A DNA stretch of 64,000 nucleotides from Sphingomonas sp. R-74633 (GCF_013416555.1 NZ_JACCFG010000002.1:62001-126000); one strand, 5' to 3'. Shown: positions 44,455-53,799, numbered from the stretch's first letter. The notes: generated by a model not told the origin, from the sequence alone. A program made the numbers and translations.

Positions 44455-44580
44455 TTACCTTGCGCTCTTCCCGGCGGGCTCTGCTGGCGCAGGGGCACTG
44501 GCCAGGCTGTGAGCCGAAGCTTCGATCGCGGGGGCGGCGATCGGAGCTGGAGCCGGGAAGAGCAACGGGGCAAGCCGCAT
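44455..44580 (-). CDS. possible 41-residue Ala/Pro-rich peptide ahead of the response regulator
   Basis: ATG at 44580 with AGAGGT about 6 nt upstream; stop at 44455-44457, 5 bp before the response-regulator ATG. The peptide is Ala/Pro-rich with a hydrophobic start (MRLAPLLFPAPAPIAAPAIE). Its position fits a coupled leader peptide or a small exported peptide, but GC-rich DNA yields such frames by chance. Confidence 0.35.
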   Translation of the reverse strand: MRLAPLLFPAPAPIAAPAIEASAHSLASAPAPAEPAGKSAR

Positions 44581-44696
44581 GCTGAAGACCTCTAATCCGC
44601 AGCCGGCGTTGCTGCCGGCTACAGGCGCCTGATAGCCGGAGGTGGTGCCGCAGGCGGTGACCGGGGCATGACAAAAAGGTAATGTTGCGGAGAGCC

Positions 44697-44843
44697 AAAT
44701 TCCTCCCCGAGCTCGCCTCGGGGAGGGGGACCGCCGCGAAGCGGTGGTGGAGGGGTAAGATGGGTACCGGCGCTGTGCGCCAGCCCCTCCACCATTCGCT
44801 ACGCGAACGGTCCCCCTCCCCCAGCAAGCTGGGGGAGGAATTT
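44697..44843. repeat. 147-bp inverted-repeat element (MITE-like)
   Basis: Perfect 12-bp terminal inverted repeats, AAATTCCTCCCC (44697-44708) and GGGGAGGAATTT (44832-44843), continue as an imperfect palindrome (ACCGCCGCGAAGCGGTGG against CCATTCGCTACGCGAACGGT). No open frame and no clear target-site duplication. Resembles intergenic palindromes common in alphaproteobacteria. A short relative is at 41306. Confidence 0.6.
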
Positions 44844-44848
44844 ATGGG

Positions 44849-45361
44849 TCAGCGCTCCGCCGCTGCCTTGAGCCTGGCGACCTGCTCGCCGAGCACGCCA
44901 TCGACCGGGGCGGCGATCTGGCCGAGGCCGGGGGCGCCGGCCACGGCATAGGTTATGGTGAGCGCGGTGGTCTTGCCGTCCGCGGCGGGCGTGAGGGTGA
45001 AGGTCATCACGCCGCTGGCGGGGAAGCTTTGGAGCGGGCCGAGCGTGCCGGTGAGGCGCAGCATCTTGTGCGGCTGCACGAAGACCACGCGCATATGCTC
45101 GACTCCGCCACCACCAGGCAGCTTCTCGCACCAGCAACCGCCGGGACGCGGATCGAGACTGAGGTTAGCGGCGTCGCCCGACCAGCTATGCGCGCTGCTC
45201 CACCAGCTGCCCGGCGCGACCAGCGCGGCCCAGAGCTTCTCCGGCGGTGCGGCGACGGTCACCTTCTCGGTGACGGTGAAGCTGGTTTCGGTGGATGCAG
45301 TGACTTCCGCCGCGGCGGGCGCCGCCAGCGTGAGAGCCAGTCCGATCAATATGAAGTGCAT
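44849..45361 (-). CDS. exported SRPBCC-domain protein
   Basis: A 170-residue protein with a signal peptide (ALTLAAPAAAE). The mature part is a START/SRPBCC (AHSA1-like) fold: VTEKVTVAAPPEKLWAALVAPGSWW, HMRVVFVQPHKMLRLTG and GVMTFTLTPAADGKTTALTITY. These domains bind hydrophobic ligands; export to the periplasm is less common. It lies between adk and the response regulator inside the ribosomal cluster. Role unknown. Confidence 0.8.
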   Translation of the reverse strand: MHFILIGLALTLAAPAAAEVTASTETSFTVTEKVTVAAPPEKLWAALVAPGSWWSSAHSWSGDAANLSLDPRPGGCWCEKLPGGGGVEHMRVVFVQPHKMLRLTGTLGPLQSFPASGVMTFTLTPAADGKTTALTITYAVAGAPGLGQIAAPVDGVLGEQVARLKAAAER

Positions 45362-45403
45362 TGGATCCTCCCCCAGGCCCGAGCCCGAGGGAGGATAATC
45401 CGA

Positions 45404-46057
45404 TCAGGCCTTGCCGTCGAGGATCGCGTCGATCTGCGCGCCGACCTCGGCGATGTCGGCCATGCCGTCCACCGCGCGCACCAGGCCCTTGGCCTCGTAG
45501 ATCGGCAGGATCGGCGCGGTCTTGGCGCGATATTCGGCCATGCGGGTGCGCACGGTCTCTTCATTATCGTCCGGGCGGCGCTTGAACTCGTGATGCCCGC
45601 AGACGTCGCACGTGCCCTCGACCTTGGGCAGCTTGAACTTGTCGTGATAGCCGGCACCGCAATTGGCGCAGGTGAAGCGGCCGGTGATGCGCTCGACCAG
45701 CGCATCCTCGTCGACGACGAGCTCGATCACGAAGTCGAGCGCGCGGTCGTGCTCCTCGAGGATCTCGTCGAGCGATTCGGCCTGCGGCGCGGTGCGCGGG
45801 TAGCCGTCGAAGATCGTGCCCTGGTCTTCCGAGAGCGTCCCCAGCTTCTCGTCGATCAGCGCGGAGACGATCTCGTCCGAAACCAGCGCGCCGGAGTCCA
45901 TCACTTCGGCAACCTGGTGGCCGAGCGGCGTATCCGCCTTGCGCGCGGCCCGCAGCATGTCGCCCGTCGAGAGCTGGACCATACCGCGATCCGCCTCGAG
46001 CCGACTGGCCTGGGTGCCCTTGCCGGCTCCCGGCGGGCCCAACAGGATGATGTTCAC
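45404..46057 (-). CDS. adk: adenylate kinase
   Basis: A 217-residue long-type adenylate kinase that interconverts AMP, ATP and ADP. P-loop GPPGAGKGTQ at 7-16. The LID has four Cys (C130, C133, C150, C153) for zinc, as in many alphaproteobacteria and Gram-positives. It starts with GTG at 46057, preceded by GAGGGGAT, 38 bp after secY. Placement after secY is typical of the group. Confidence 0.97.
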   Translation of the reverse strand: MNIILLGPPGAGKGTQASRLEADRGMVQLSTGDMLRAARKADTPLGHQVAEVMDSGALVSDEIVSALIDEKLGTLSEDQGTIFDGYPRTAPQAESLDEILEEHDRALDFVIELVVDEDALVERITGRFTCANCGAGYHDKFKLPKVEGTCDVCGHHEFKRRPDDNEETVRTRMAEYRAKTAPILPIYEAKGLVRAVDGMADIAEVGAQIDAILDGKA

Positions 46058-46095
46058 TAAGCCTATCCCCTCAGTTTCGGCTATGTAGGCCGCGC

Positions 46096-47454
46096 TTAAC
46101 GCGCGCGGCCCTTCAGCTTCGCCTTCTTGATCAGGTCGCCATACTGGTGCGCCAGCAGATGCGACTGGATCTGGGTCACCGTGTCCATCGTCACGTTGAC
46201 GACGATGAGCAGGCTGGTGCCGCCCATCAGGAACGGAACGCTCATCGACGAGAACACTGCTTCGGGAACGAGGCAGATGACCATCAGATAGGCGGCGCCG
46301 ATCACGGTGATGCGGGTGAGCACATAATCGAAATAGAGCTCGGTGTTCTTGCCCGGGCGGATGCCGGGGATGAACCCGCCATAGCGCTTCAGATTCTCGG
46401 CGGTCTCTTCCGGATTGAACACCACCGCGGTGTAGAAGAACGAGAAGAACAGGATGCCGGCGCCGTAGAGCGTCATGTACACCGGCGAGCCGTGGCGCAG
46501 CCAGGTGTTCAGGTTGATCACCAGATCGCTCCACCAGTTCTCGCCTGCGGTCATGTTGCCGGCGAACTGGGTGACCGTCAGCGGCAGCAGCAGCAGCGAC
46601 GAGGCGAAGATCGGCGGGATCACGCCGGCGGTGTTGAGCTTGAGCGGCAGATGGCTGCGCTCAGCCTGCACCCCGCGCGCGGTCTGGCGCTTGGGATACT
46701 GGATCAGGATGCGGCGCTGGGCACGCTCCATGAAGCAGATGAACAGGACGAGCACGGCGACGCCCACTGCAATGGCGACGAGGGTGAACCACTCGCCGCG
46801 CGTACGGCCGCCTTCGAACAGCTGGGCCAGCGTGATCGGCAGGCGGGCGACGATGCCGGCCATGATGATCAGCGAGATGCCGTTGCCGATGCCGCGATTG
46901 GTGATCTGCTCACCGATCCACATCAGGAACATCGTGCCGCCGACAAGGCTGACCACCGCGCCGATGCGGAAGATCATGCCCGGCTCGACGACCGGCTGCA
47001 GGCCCTGCGACGCCCCAAACGTCTCGAGGCCGACGGCGATGAAGTAACCCTGGACCGCGGTCAGCGCGACCGTGCCGTAGCGGGTATATTGGTTCAGCCG
47101 CTTGCGGCCGCTCTCGCCTTCCTTCTTGATCGCGTTGAGCTGCGGCGACAGCGACGTCGCGAGCTGCACCACGATCGAGGCGGTGATGTAGGGCATCACG
47201 CCGAGCGCGACGATCGACATGCGGTTGAGCGCGCCGCCGGTGAAGTTGTTGAAGAAGTCGAGCACGCCGCCCGCGGTCTGCTGCGCGAGCAGGTTCAGCT
47301 GGGTGGGATCGACGCCCGGAAGCGGCACGTAGCTCAGCATGCGGAAGACGATCAGCGCGCCGAGGGTGAACCATAGACGCTTCTTGAGATCGGTAGCCTT
47401 GGCGAACTTCGCCAGGTTGATGCTGGAAGCAAGTTGATCGGAGGCGGAGGCCAT
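46096..47454 (-). CDS. secY: protein translocase subunit SecY
   Basis: A 452-residue, ten-helix channel subunit of the Sec translocon. Recognisable parts include VPLPGVDPTQL near the first loop, MGVMPYITASIVVQL-like helix 2, QYTRYGTVALTAVQ, and the conserved cytosolic loop around PKRQTARGVQAERSHLPLKLN. Position in the spc region after rplO is standard. Confidence 0.97.
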   Translation of the reverse strand: MASASDQLASSINLAKFAKATDLKKRLWFTLGALIVFRMLSYVPLPGVDPTQLNLLAQQTAGGVLDFFNNFTGGALNRMSIVALGVMPYITASIVVQLATSLSPQLNAIKKEGESGRKRLNQYTRYGTVALTAVQGYFIAVGLETFGASQGLQPVVEPGMIFRIGAVVSLVGGTMFLMWIGEQITNRGIGNGISLIIMAGIVARLPITLAQLFEGGRTRGEWFTLVAIAVGVAVLVLFICFMERAQRRILIQYPKRQTARGVQAERSHLPLKLNTAGVIPPIFASSLLLLPLTVTQFAGNMTAGENWWSDLVINLNTWLRHGSPVYMTLYGAGILFFSFFYTAVVFNPEETAENLKRYGGFIPGIRPGKNTELYFDYVLTRITVIGAAYLMVICLVPEAVFSSMSVPFLMGGTSLLIVVNVTMDTVTQIQSHLLAHQYGDLIKKAKLKGRAR

Positions 47455-47590
47455 GTGTTTTTAGGTCCCGGAAACAGAAACGGCGGATGAGCGTTTCCGC
47501 CCCCCGCCGTTCATATAGGGTGTCCAACCCTTTGAGCAATCTGTTCCCCGGCCAAGGCTGGGGACAGTTGCGGAACGGCGCTGTACGGGT

Positions 47591-47610
47591 CCCCCGGCCG
47601 GAGCCGGGGG
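47591..47610. other. hairpin between rplO and secY
   Basis: CCCCCGGC (47591-47598), loop CGGA, GCCGGGGG (47603-47610), in the 166-bp rplO-secY gap. No T-run follows on the minus strand, so it is more likely a processing or attenuation hairpin than a full terminator. Confidence 0.45.
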
Positions 47611-47620
47611 GTAAGCCGAA

Positions 47621-48172
47621 TTACGCCTTTGCGGCAGCCTTCTTGGCTTCCTTGTCCGCAGCGCGGGCCTTCTGCACGACGCGGTGCTTGGCCTTGGCCT
47701 TCTCGGCGGCCGGCACGACCTCGGGGATCGTCACGGTGCCGCCAGCCTTCTCGACCGCTTCGATCGCGCTCTTCGAGGCGCCGGCAACGGTGAAGTTCAG
47801 CTTGGCCTTGAGCTCGCCCTTGGCGAGGAGGCGGACGCCGTCCTTGCCGCCACGGGTCAGGCCGGCAGCGTTCAGCGCGGCCTGGTCGAGGTCAGTCGCG
47901 GTCAGCTTGCCCGAATCGATCGCCTTCTGGATCGCGCCGAGGTTCACCTCGGAATAGTCCTTGGCGAAGATGTTGTTGAAGCCGCGCTTCGGGATACGCA
48001 TGTGGAGCGGCATCTGGCCGCCCTCGAACCCGTTGATCGACACGCCTTCACGGCTCTTCTGGCCCTTCTGGCCACGGCCGGCGGTCTTGCCCTTGCCCGA
48101 GCCGATGCCGCGTCCGACGCGGATCTTGCGGTGGCGGGCGCCCTGGTTGTCGGTGAGTTCGTTAAGCTTCAT
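47621..48172 (-). CDS. rplO: 50S ribosomal protein L15
   Basis: A 183-residue L15: [22 protein letters not shown] start, [34 protein letters not shown] core (in parts). The C-terminal 30-odd residues are Lys/Ala-rich and extend past E. coli L15 (144). It is cut off from rpmD by two unrelated genes and has its own promoter candidate at 48221. Confidence 0.97.
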   Translation of the reverse strand: MKLNELTDNQGARHRKIRVGRGIGSGKGKTAGRGQKGQKSREGVSINGFEGGQMPLHMRIPKRGFNNIFAKDYSEVNLGAIQKAIDSGKLTATDLDQAALNAAGLTRGGKDGVRLLAKGELKAKLNFTVAGASKSAIEAVEKAGGTVTIPEVVPAAEKAKAKHRVVQKARAADKEAKKAAAKA

Positions 48173-48220
48173 GGTCGTGCACTCGCTTTCGCTTTTGTCG
48201 CGCGTTGAAAGGAAGCGGGG

Positions 48221-48249
48221 CCCATAGCGACGCCACCGGGCTTTGTCAC
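48221..48249 (-). promoter_or_regulatory. candidate rplO promoter
   Basis: Minus strand GTGACA (48244-48249), 17 bp, TATGGG (48221-48226), giving a leader of about 42 nt. It shares cgcTATGGG with the purL and tuf promoters and is needed because a terminator (50624) and an opposite-strand gene separate rplO from rpmD. Confidence 0.5.
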
Positions 48250-48339
48250 CCCTGTTTTCATGCAGAGTGCGGAGTGCCCGGCGCCACCCCCGTAGAAGTT
48301 CGCACTTGCCGTGCTTCGGAAAGCTGCGCAACGGCGCAG

Positions 48340-50019
48340 ATGATGAAGACTTTCTGGGCCATATTGCGTCAGCCTGCAGCGCGGATCGTGGTCGCGGCCG
48401 CGCTGTTCTTCGTCGTCACCGCCTGGGTCGCGGTGATCTGGCAGATCAAGGAAGACCGGGCCACCGCGCTCCAGTCCGCCTCGCGCGAGAACCGCAACCG
48501 CGTCGTCGCCTTCGAACAATATGTGCGGCGCACGCTCGAACTGGCGGACCTGGCGACCGACTATCTCGGCGAGCATTATGGCCGGCTGGTCGATCAGGGC
48601 AACCGCACCGAGCCGCGGCTGATCACCCTGCCCTCCTATTTCCAGCCGATGATCACCGGCGCGGAGATCGCCGACCGCAACGGCAATGTCCGCTTCACCA
48701 CCAAGCAGCTCGGCCCGATCAATGTGAAGAAGGCCCGGGTGTTCCGCGAGCTGGAGAATTCCCCCGGGATCGCGCGCGCCATCTCCAATCCCAACCCGTC
48801 GCTCGACAACAAGGGCGCGGTGCTGCTGGTCGCGCGTTCGTGGCGCGACAAGCAGGGCAAGTTCGCCGGGGCGGTGGCGGTGGATATCCCGACCGACCGC
48901 TTCGTCGATTTCAACGCCGGCCTGCGCTACCGGCCCGACGACCTGATCTCGATCATCTCGCTGCGCGGCATGACGCTGGCGCGGCGCGAAGGCGCAGTGG
49001 TGAGCTGGGGGCAGGACCTGAAGAACACCGAGGTGATGAAACGCCAGATGGCCGATCCCAACGGCGAATATTGGGGGCCCAGCGCGATCGACGGCAAGCG
49101 CCGGCTGTTCAGCCACCAGCGGCTGGCCGCCTATCCGATCTTCGTCACCTCGGGCATCGGCGAGAGCGATATCTTCGGCCCGGCACGGCAACGCGCGAAC
49201 TGGTTCCTGATCCTGGCGGCGGCGTTGACCCTGGTGGTGGGCGCGCTGCTCACGCTCTATTTCCGCCATGTCCACAACCAGCAGCAGGCGCAGCGCCGCT
49301 TCGACGTGATCCGCGACGAATTCGCCCATTCGGCCCGCGTTTCCTCGCTGAGCGAGATGGCCGGCGGGCTGGCGCATGAGCTCAACCAGCCTCTGGCCGC
49401 GGCATCCAACTTCCTCGCGGTGGGCGGGCTGCTCCTCAAGAGCGAAGGCTCGCGCGAGGCCGCCGAGGCGCAGATCCAGCAGGCCCGCGGCCAGATCGCG
49501 CGCGCCGGCGACATCATCCGCCGCATCCGCGACTATCTGGCCAAGGGCAGCGCCGAGATGCGCGTCGAGCCGATCGACGCCGTGATCCACGATGCGATCG
49601 AGCTGGCGCGCGGCGCCAAGGTCGCCCCATCGGCGCGGATCACCTATTTTGCGATACAGCCGCCCGCGCGCGCGCTGATCGACCGGATCCAGATCCAGCA
49701 GGTGCTGGTCAACCTGATCCGCAATGCCGAGGAAGCGATGGCCGGCCTGCCGCCCGAGCAGCGCGCGATCCGGATCGTCGCCCGGATCGTGTCGGACGAG
49801 TTCCTCGGGATCAGCGTCGAGGATACCGGCCCCGGCTTCCCCGATGCCGTGTTCAGCCAGATCAACATGCCCTTCATCTCGACCAAGGCCGCGCAGGGCC
49901 TGGGGATCGGACTGTCGATCTGCCGCAGCATCGTCGAGGCGCATGACGGAGAATTGAAGGCGGAGAATCTCGCCCATGGCGCGATGGTGTGCTTCACCGT
50001 GCTGCGCGCCGAGGGCTGA
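48340..50019 (+). CDS. membrane sensor histidine kinase
   Basis: A 559-residue kinase. Membrane helices at about 16-36 and 287-308 flank a 250-residue periplasmic sensor region with PAS/Cache-like pattern ([34 protein letters not shown]). HisKA phospho-site His346 in [15 protein letters not shown], then N-box [11 protein letters not shown]-box [10 protein letters not shown] and [16 protein letters not shown]. The kinase core is FixL/NtrB-like. It is transcribed opposite to the surrounding ribosomal genes. Start ATG 48340 or 48343, no clear ribosome binding site. Confidence 0.9.
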   Translation: MMKTFWAILRQPAARIVVAAALFFVVTAWVAVIWQIKEDRATALQSASRENRNRVVAFEQYVRRTLELADLATDYLGEHYGRLVDQGNRTEPRLITLPSYFQPMITGAEIADRNGNVRFTTKQLGPINVKKARVFRELENSPGIARAISNPNPSLDNKGAVLLVARSWRDKQGKFAGAVAVDIPTDRFVDFNAGLRYRPDDLISIISLRGMTLARREGAVVSWGQDLKNTEVMKRQMADPNGEYWGPSAIDGKRRLFSHQRLAAYPIFVTSGIGESDIFGPARQRANWFLILAAALTLVVGALLTLYFRHVHNQQQAQRRFDVIRDEFAHSARVSSLSEMAGGLAHELNQPLAAASNFLAVGGLLLKSEGSREAAEAQIQQARGQIARAGDIIRRIRDYLAKGSAEMRVEPIDAVIHDAIELARGAKVAPSARITYFAIQPPARALIDRIQIQQVLVNLIRNAEEAMAGLPPEQRAIRIVARIVSDEFLGISVEDTGPGFPDAVFSQINMPFISTKAAQGLGIGLSICRSIVEAHDGELKAENLAHGAMVCFTVLRAEG

Positions 50020-50043
50020 CCCGGCACGGCAGCGAGCAGGACG

Positions 50044-50577
50044 TCAGGGCTTGCGGCCACGCATCTGCACGAAGCAGATCACCGGACCGTAATGCGGTAC
50101 CGTGTTCTCCCCCGCGTCGAGCGTCTTGAAATCCGGCCTCGGCTTGTCGACGCCCGGTATGTCGCCTTCCTTCCAGTCGCGGACATAGGCCTGGAGGAAC
50201 CCGCAGGATCGCGCGACTGCCACGAGCGGCGAAAGCGCGGCCATGGTCCCGATCAAGAGCACGCTCGTCGGCGCTGCCCGCATTACTATCGGTTCCCGAT
50301 CGCAGGTCGCGCGCAGCGCCTCGCCCGCATGATAGAAGCTGACGCCTGAAACATAGGGCGCGCGGCCGCCCAGCGCCGCCTCCACCCGATCCTCGCTCCA
50401 ACCGGCAGGCAGGGTGAACCGCAAAACGGTCTCCTCCCCCGCCCGGCCCGCGCAGTGCCGGGCCCAGCCCTCCTTGCGCGCCGTCTGCTCGGCCAGCGCA
50501 ATCTGGGGAGCCATGCCCGTCACTTCGACTGCGATGGGCTCCGGCGGCGTCACGAGAAGCGAAAGCGCGAGCAACAT
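50044..50577 (-). CDS. uncharacterised secreted protein
   Basis: A 177-residue protein with a short signal-like start (MLLALSLLVTPPEPIAVEV). The body has four Cys (HCAGRAG, LRATCDRE, RSCGFLQ, VICFVQM) that could form two disulfides. GGAGG sits 5 nt before the ATG at 50577. It converges on the kinase gene and follows the rpmD terminator, so it is expressed apart from the ribosomal genes. Family not recognised. Confidence 0.65.
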   Translation of the reverse strand: MLLALSLLVTPPEPIAVEVTGMAPQIALAEQTARKEGWARHCAGRAGEETVLRFTLPAGWSEDRVEAALGGRAPYVSGVSFYHAGEALRATCDREPIVMRAAPTSVLLIGTMAALSPLVAVARSCGFLQAYVRDWKEGDIPGVDKPRPDFKTLDAGENTVPHYGPVICFVQMRGRKP

Positions 50578-50623
50578 ATTCACCTCCTTCTGCCGGGAGC
50601 TTACTGTGCCGAGCGGGCAAACG

Positions 50624-50651
50624 AAAAGGGGCGACAGTCGCCTGTCGCCCC
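50624..50651 (-). terminator. Rho-independent terminator after rpmD
   Basis: GGGGCGACAG (50628-50637), 4-nt loop, CTGTCGCCCC (50642-50651), then a T-run on the minus strand (complement of 50624-50627). A perfect 10-bp stem that ends the S10-spc transcript 28 bp after rpmD. Confidence 0.87.
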
Positions 50652-50678
50652 TTTCCTATCTTGCCAGATGTCGAAGGC

Positions 50679-50858
50679 TTAGCCCTCGAGCACCTTCACC
50701 ATGTGCGGCAGCTTGCGGATCATGCCACGGACTTCCGGGCTGTCCTCGAGCTCGCTGACCTTGTGCATCTTGTTGAGGCCCAGGCCGATCAGCGTTGCGC
50801 GCTGATCCTTGGTGCGACGGATCGGCGAACCGATCTGCTGGATCTTGATCTTCGCCAT
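50679..50858 (-). CDS. rpmD: 50S ribosomal protein L30
   Basis: A 59-residue L30: [39 protein letters not shown], then [14 protein letters not shown]. Full family length. It starts 5 bp after rpsE and is the last gene of this transcript. In most bacteria rplO follows directly; here a terminator and two foreign genes intervene. Confidence 0.96.
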   Translation of the reverse strand: MAKIKIQQIGSPIRRTKDQRATLIGLGLNKMHKVSELEDSPEVRGMIRKLPHMVKVLEG

Positions 50859-50863
50859 GTCGC

Positions 50864-51592
50864 TTACTCCGCGATCGCGGCTGCATCCGCCTCGGCGGTC
50901 TGCGAACCACCGCGGCCGAGCAGGTCGGCGATCTTCTTGCCGCGCCGCTGGGCGACCGACTTCGGCGAAGTCTGGTCGTTCAGCGCCTCGAAGGTGGCGC
51001 GGATCATGTTGTAGGGGTTCGACGTGCCGACCGACTTGGTCACGACGTCGGCAACGCCCAGGCTCTCGAAGATGGCGCGCATCGGGCCACCTGCGATGAT
51101 GCCCGTGCCCTGCGGCGCCGAACGGATGGTCACGCGGCCTGCGCCGAAATGGCCATTGCCGTCATGGTGCAGCGTGCGGCCTTCCTTGAGCGGAATGCGG
51201 ACCATTGCCTTCTTGGCAGCCGCAGTCGCCTTCGAGATGGCTTCCGGCACTTCGCGTGCCTTGCCATGGCCGAAGCCTGCACGGCCCTTGCCGTCGCCCA
51301 CGACGACCAGCGCCGCGAAGCCGAAGCGCTTGCCGCCCTTCACCGTCTTCGAGACGCGGTTGATGTGGACCAGCTTCTCGATCAGCTCTTCGCCGCCGTC
51401 ATCCTGGGCACCGCCACGACGATCGTCGCGACGACCACGGTTGCCGTCACGGCCGCCACGGTTGTTGCCACCGCCGCCCGGACCACCACGGCCACGGCCA
51501 CGGCCACGACCCTGCTGCTCCTGGGGAGCGCCGGCGCCCTGAGCTTCGAAGCCCGCGCCCTCTGCGGGCGCCTGGTTGTTTTCGTCAGCCAT
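50864..51592 (-). CDS. rpsE: 30S ribosomal protein S5 with Arg-Gly-rich N-terminal extension
   Basis: A 242-residue S5; E. coli S5 has 167. The core from about residue 68 ([20 protein letters not shown]) to [12 protein letters not shown]-like end is normal. Residues 1-66 are an extension: an acidic/Gln-rich head, then a Gly/Arg-rich stretch ([20 protein letters not shown] at 28-47, then [10 protein letters not shown]). The gene begins 2 bp after rplR, so the extension is translated from the native start. The RNA-binding role of such RG tracts is inferred. Confidence 0.95.
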   Translation of the reverse strand: MADENNQAPAEGAGFEAQGAGAPQEQQGRGRGRGRGGPGGGGNNRGGRDGNRGRRDDRRGGAQDDGGEELIEKLVHINRVSKTVKGGKRFGFAALVVVGDGKGRAGFGHGKAREVPEAISKATAAAKKAMVRIPLKEGRTLHHDGNGHFGAGRVTIRSAPQGTGIIAGGPMRAIFESLGVADVVTKSVGTSNPYNMIRATFEALNDQTSPKSVAQRRGKKIADLLGRGGSQTAEADAAAIAE

Positions 51593-51594
51593 TC

Positions 51595-51957
51595 TCAGAA
51601 CTCCAGCCCGCTCTCACGAGCGGCATCGGCCAGCGCCTTGACGCGGCCATGATAGAGGAAGCCACCGCGGTCGAAGACGACCTGCGTGACGCCGGCGGCC
51701 TTGGCGGCCTCGGCAACGCGCTTGCCAACTTCCTGCGCAGCCTCGATGGTCGCGCCGGTCTTGCCGCGCACGTCCTTCTCGAGGGTGGAAGCCGCTGCGA
51801 CGGTCTTGCCAGCGGCATCGTCGATCACCTGGGCATAGATATGCTTGCCCGAGCGATGGATCGAAAGACGCGGACGACCACCGGCACGCGCACGAAGCGC
51901 AGAACGGTTGCGGCGGCGACGCTTCTCGAAAAGCGAGAGACCCTTGGTGCTGATCAC
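51595..51957 (-). CDS. rplR: 50S ribosomal protein L18
   Basis: A 120-residue L18, the 5S rRNA-binding protein: [36 protein letters not shown] and [20 protein letters not shown]. Its start overlaps the rplF stop by 4 bp. Standard spc order. Confidence 0.97.
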   Translation of the reverse strand: MISTKGLSLFEKRRRRNRSALRARAGGRPRLSIHRSGKHIYAQVIDDAAGKTVAAASTLEKDVRGKTGATIEAAQEVGKRVAEAAKAAGVTQVVFDRGGFLYHGRVKALADAARESGLEF

Positions 51958-52487
51958 TTCTTCTTCCCTTCCTTACGGAAGATGAACTCGCCGTCGTACT
52001 TGATGCCCTTGCCCTTGTACGGCTCAGGCTTGCGCCAGCGGCGAATCTCGGCCGCAATCTGGCCGACCTTCTGCTTGTCGATCCCCGAGATCTCGACCGT
52101 GGTCTGATCGGGGGTCTTGATCTCGATGCCTTCCGGCACGTCGATGTTCACGTCGTGCGAATAGCCGAGCTGGAGCTTGAGCACCTTGCCCTGCGACGCT
52201 GCACGATAGCCGACGCCGGTGATCAGGAGCTTCTTGGTGAAGCCCTCGGTCACGCCGGTGATCAGGTTCTGCACGAGCGTGCGCTGCATGCCCCAGAAGG
52301 CGCGCGCGCCCTTGGTCTCGTTGGCCGGCTGCACCGAGATGCTGCCGTCTTCGAGCGTGTAGCTGATCTCGTCGCGCAGGTTAAGCGACAGGGTGCCCTT
52401 GGGCCCCTTGACGCTCAGCACGCGGCCATCGATCGAGGCGGTGACGCCTGCCGGTACGGGGACCGGCTTCTTGCCGATGCGGCTCAT
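51954..52487 (-). CDS. rplF: 50S ribosomal protein L6
   Basis: A 177-residue L6 with the two-fold repeated fold: [15 protein letters not shown] start, [12 protein letters not shown], then [21 protein letters not shown] and the C-terminal [16 protein letters not shown]. Its start abuts the rpsH stop (one-base overlap at 52487). Confidence 0.97.
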   Translation of the reverse strand: MSRIGKKPVPVPAGVTASIDGRVLSVKGPKGTLSLNLRDEISYTLEDGSISVQPANETKGARAFWGMQRTLVQNLITGVTEGFTKKLLITGVGYRAASQGKVLKLQLGYSHDVNIDVPEGIEIKTPDQTTVEISGIDKQKVGQIAAEIRRWRKPEPYKGKGIKYDGEFIFRKEGKKK

Positions 52488-52882
52488 CAGAACACCTCCG
52501 CGAGCACTTCGCCGCCGACATTCTGCTCACGCGCTTCCGCGTCGGACAGAACGCCACGAGGCGTCGAGACGATGGTGATGCCCAGGCCGTTGCGGATACG
52601 CGGAAGCTCCTGCGAGCCCGAATAGACGCGGCGGCCCGGCTTCGAGATGCGCGCGACGTGCTTGATCGCCGGCTGGCCCTCGAAATACTTCAGTTCGATG
52701 CGGATGCCCGCAGCGGGGCCCATCTGCTCTTCGCTGTAGCCACGGATGTAGCCTTCGCGCTGGAGCACATCGAGAACGCGCGCACGCAGCTTGCTCGCCG
52801 GCGTAAGGACGGAGTCCTTGCGGGCGCGCTGGCCGTTGCGGATGCGGGTGAGCATATCACCCAGGGGATCGGTCAAAGCCAT
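52487..52882 (-). CDS. rpsH: 30S ribosomal protein S8
   Basis: A 131-residue S8: [19 protein letters not shown] at the start, [19 protein letters not shown] in the middle and [16 protein letters not shown] near the end. S8 is the usual translational repressor of spc operons. 10 bp after rpsN. Confidence 0.97.
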   Translation of the reverse strand: MALTDPLGDMLTRIRNGQRARKDSVLTPASKLRARVLDVLQREGYIRGYSEEQMGPAAGIRIELKYFEGQPAIKHVARISKPGRRVYSGSQELPRIRNGLGITIVSTPRGVLSDAEAREQNVGGEVLAEVF

Positions 52883-52892
52883 CTCGTAGTCC

Positions 52893-53198
52893 TTACCAGC
52901 TCGACTTGGTGACGCCGGGGATCAGTCCCTTGTTGGACAGATCACGCAGAATCACGCGTGCGAGGCGGAACTTGCGGTAATAGCCGCGCGGGCGGCCGGT
53001 CAGCTCGCACCGGTTACGGATGCGGGTCGGGTTACCGTTGCGCGGGATTTCCGCCATCTTGAGACGCGCGATGAGACGCTCGGTCTCATCGAGGCTCTCG
53101 TCGTTCGCGATCGCCTTCAGCTTCGCATACTTGCCGGCGTACTTCTTCACCAGCTGCTTGCGACGCTCGTTCTTATTGATGGAACTCAGTTTCGCCAT
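52893..53198 (-). CDS. rpsN: 30S ribosomal protein S14, zinc-independent form
   Basis: A 101-residue S14: [20 protein letters not shown] start and [20 protein letters not shown] near the end. Only one Cys is present, so it is the C-minus form that does not bind zinc. Standard location after rplE. Confidence 0.97.
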   Translation of the reverse strand: MAKLSSINKNERRKQLVKKYAGKYAKLKAIANDESLDETERLIARLKMAEIPRNGNPTRIRNRCELTGRPRGYYRKFRLARVILRDLSNKGLIPGVTKSSW

Positions 53199-53217
53199 GA
53201 CTTAAGTTCTCTTTCCT

Positions 53218-53799
53218 TTACGCGGCCTTGGCTTCGCCGTCCGCATCGAGCGGGAACGGGAAGCCGAAGAGACGGAGAAGCTCGCGAGCTTCGTCGTCGG
53301 TCTTCGCGGTGGTGGTCACGATCACGTCCATGCCGCGCACCTTGTCGATGCGGTCATAGTTGATCTCGGGGAATACGAGCTGCTCCTTCAGGCCGCAGGC
53401 ATAGTTGCCACGGCCGTCGAAGCTCTTCGGGTTCAGCCCACGGAAATCGCGAACGCGCGGGAGCGCGATCGTGATGAAACGGTCGAGGAACTCGTACATG
53501 CGCTCGCGGCGAAGGGTGACCTTCGCGCCGATCGGCATGCCCTCGCGCAGCTTGAACTGCGCGATCGACTTCTTCGCCTTGGTGATCACGGGCTTCTGGC
53601 CGGCAATCAGTTCCATTTCAGAAGCGGCCTGCTCGACCTTCTTCTTGTCCTGGGTTGCTTCGCCGACGCCCATGTTGAGCACGATCTTCTCGATCTTCGG
53701 CACTTCCATGACGTTCTTATAACCGAACTTCTCGGTCATCGCCTTGGCGATCTGCTCGTCATAGAGCTTGCGCATGCGCGGCGTGTAGGAATCAGCCAT
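53218..53799 (-). CDS. rplE: 50S ribosomal protein L5
   Basis: A 193-residue L5, 5S rRNA-binding: [35 protein letters not shown], and [19 protein letters not shown]. The ATG at 53799 is chosen by family start; it overlaps the rplX end by 8 bp. Confidence 0.97.
   Translation of the reverse strand: MADSYTPRMRKLYDEQIAKAMTEKFGYKNVMEVPKIEKIVLNMGVGEATQDKKKVEQAASEMELIAGQKPVITKAKKSIAQFKLREGMPIGAKVTLRRERMYEFLDRFITIALPRVRDFRGLNPKSFDGRGNYACGLKEQLVFPEINYDRIDKVRGMDVIVTTTAKTDDEARELLRLFGFPFPLDADGEAKAA

Larger units (their letters stand above)
44450..44848. other. intergenic region between the response regulator and SRPBCC gene
   Basis: A 399-bp gap containing a possible 41-residue gene (44455-44580) and a 147-bp inverted repeat (44697-44843). 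The stretch 44581-44696 shows no recognised feature. Confidence 0.5.

Noticed and set aside
44697-44843. Reading the inverted repeat as an insertion sequence
   Set aside because: Too short for a transposase and no target-site duplication is visible, so it is listed as a MITE-like repeat only.
43283-46095. rpmJ (L36) gene expected near secY/rpsM
   Set aside because: No 37-41 codon frame with the L36 Cys/His or MKVRNSL-type pattern was found; it is probably encoded elsewhere, as in many alphaproteobacteria.
51480-51520. GGCCAC hexamer repeats as a microsatellite or phase-variable tract
   Set aside because: They encode the Arg-Gly extension of S5 and are imperfect; length change by multiples of 6 would stay in frame, so no on/off switch.
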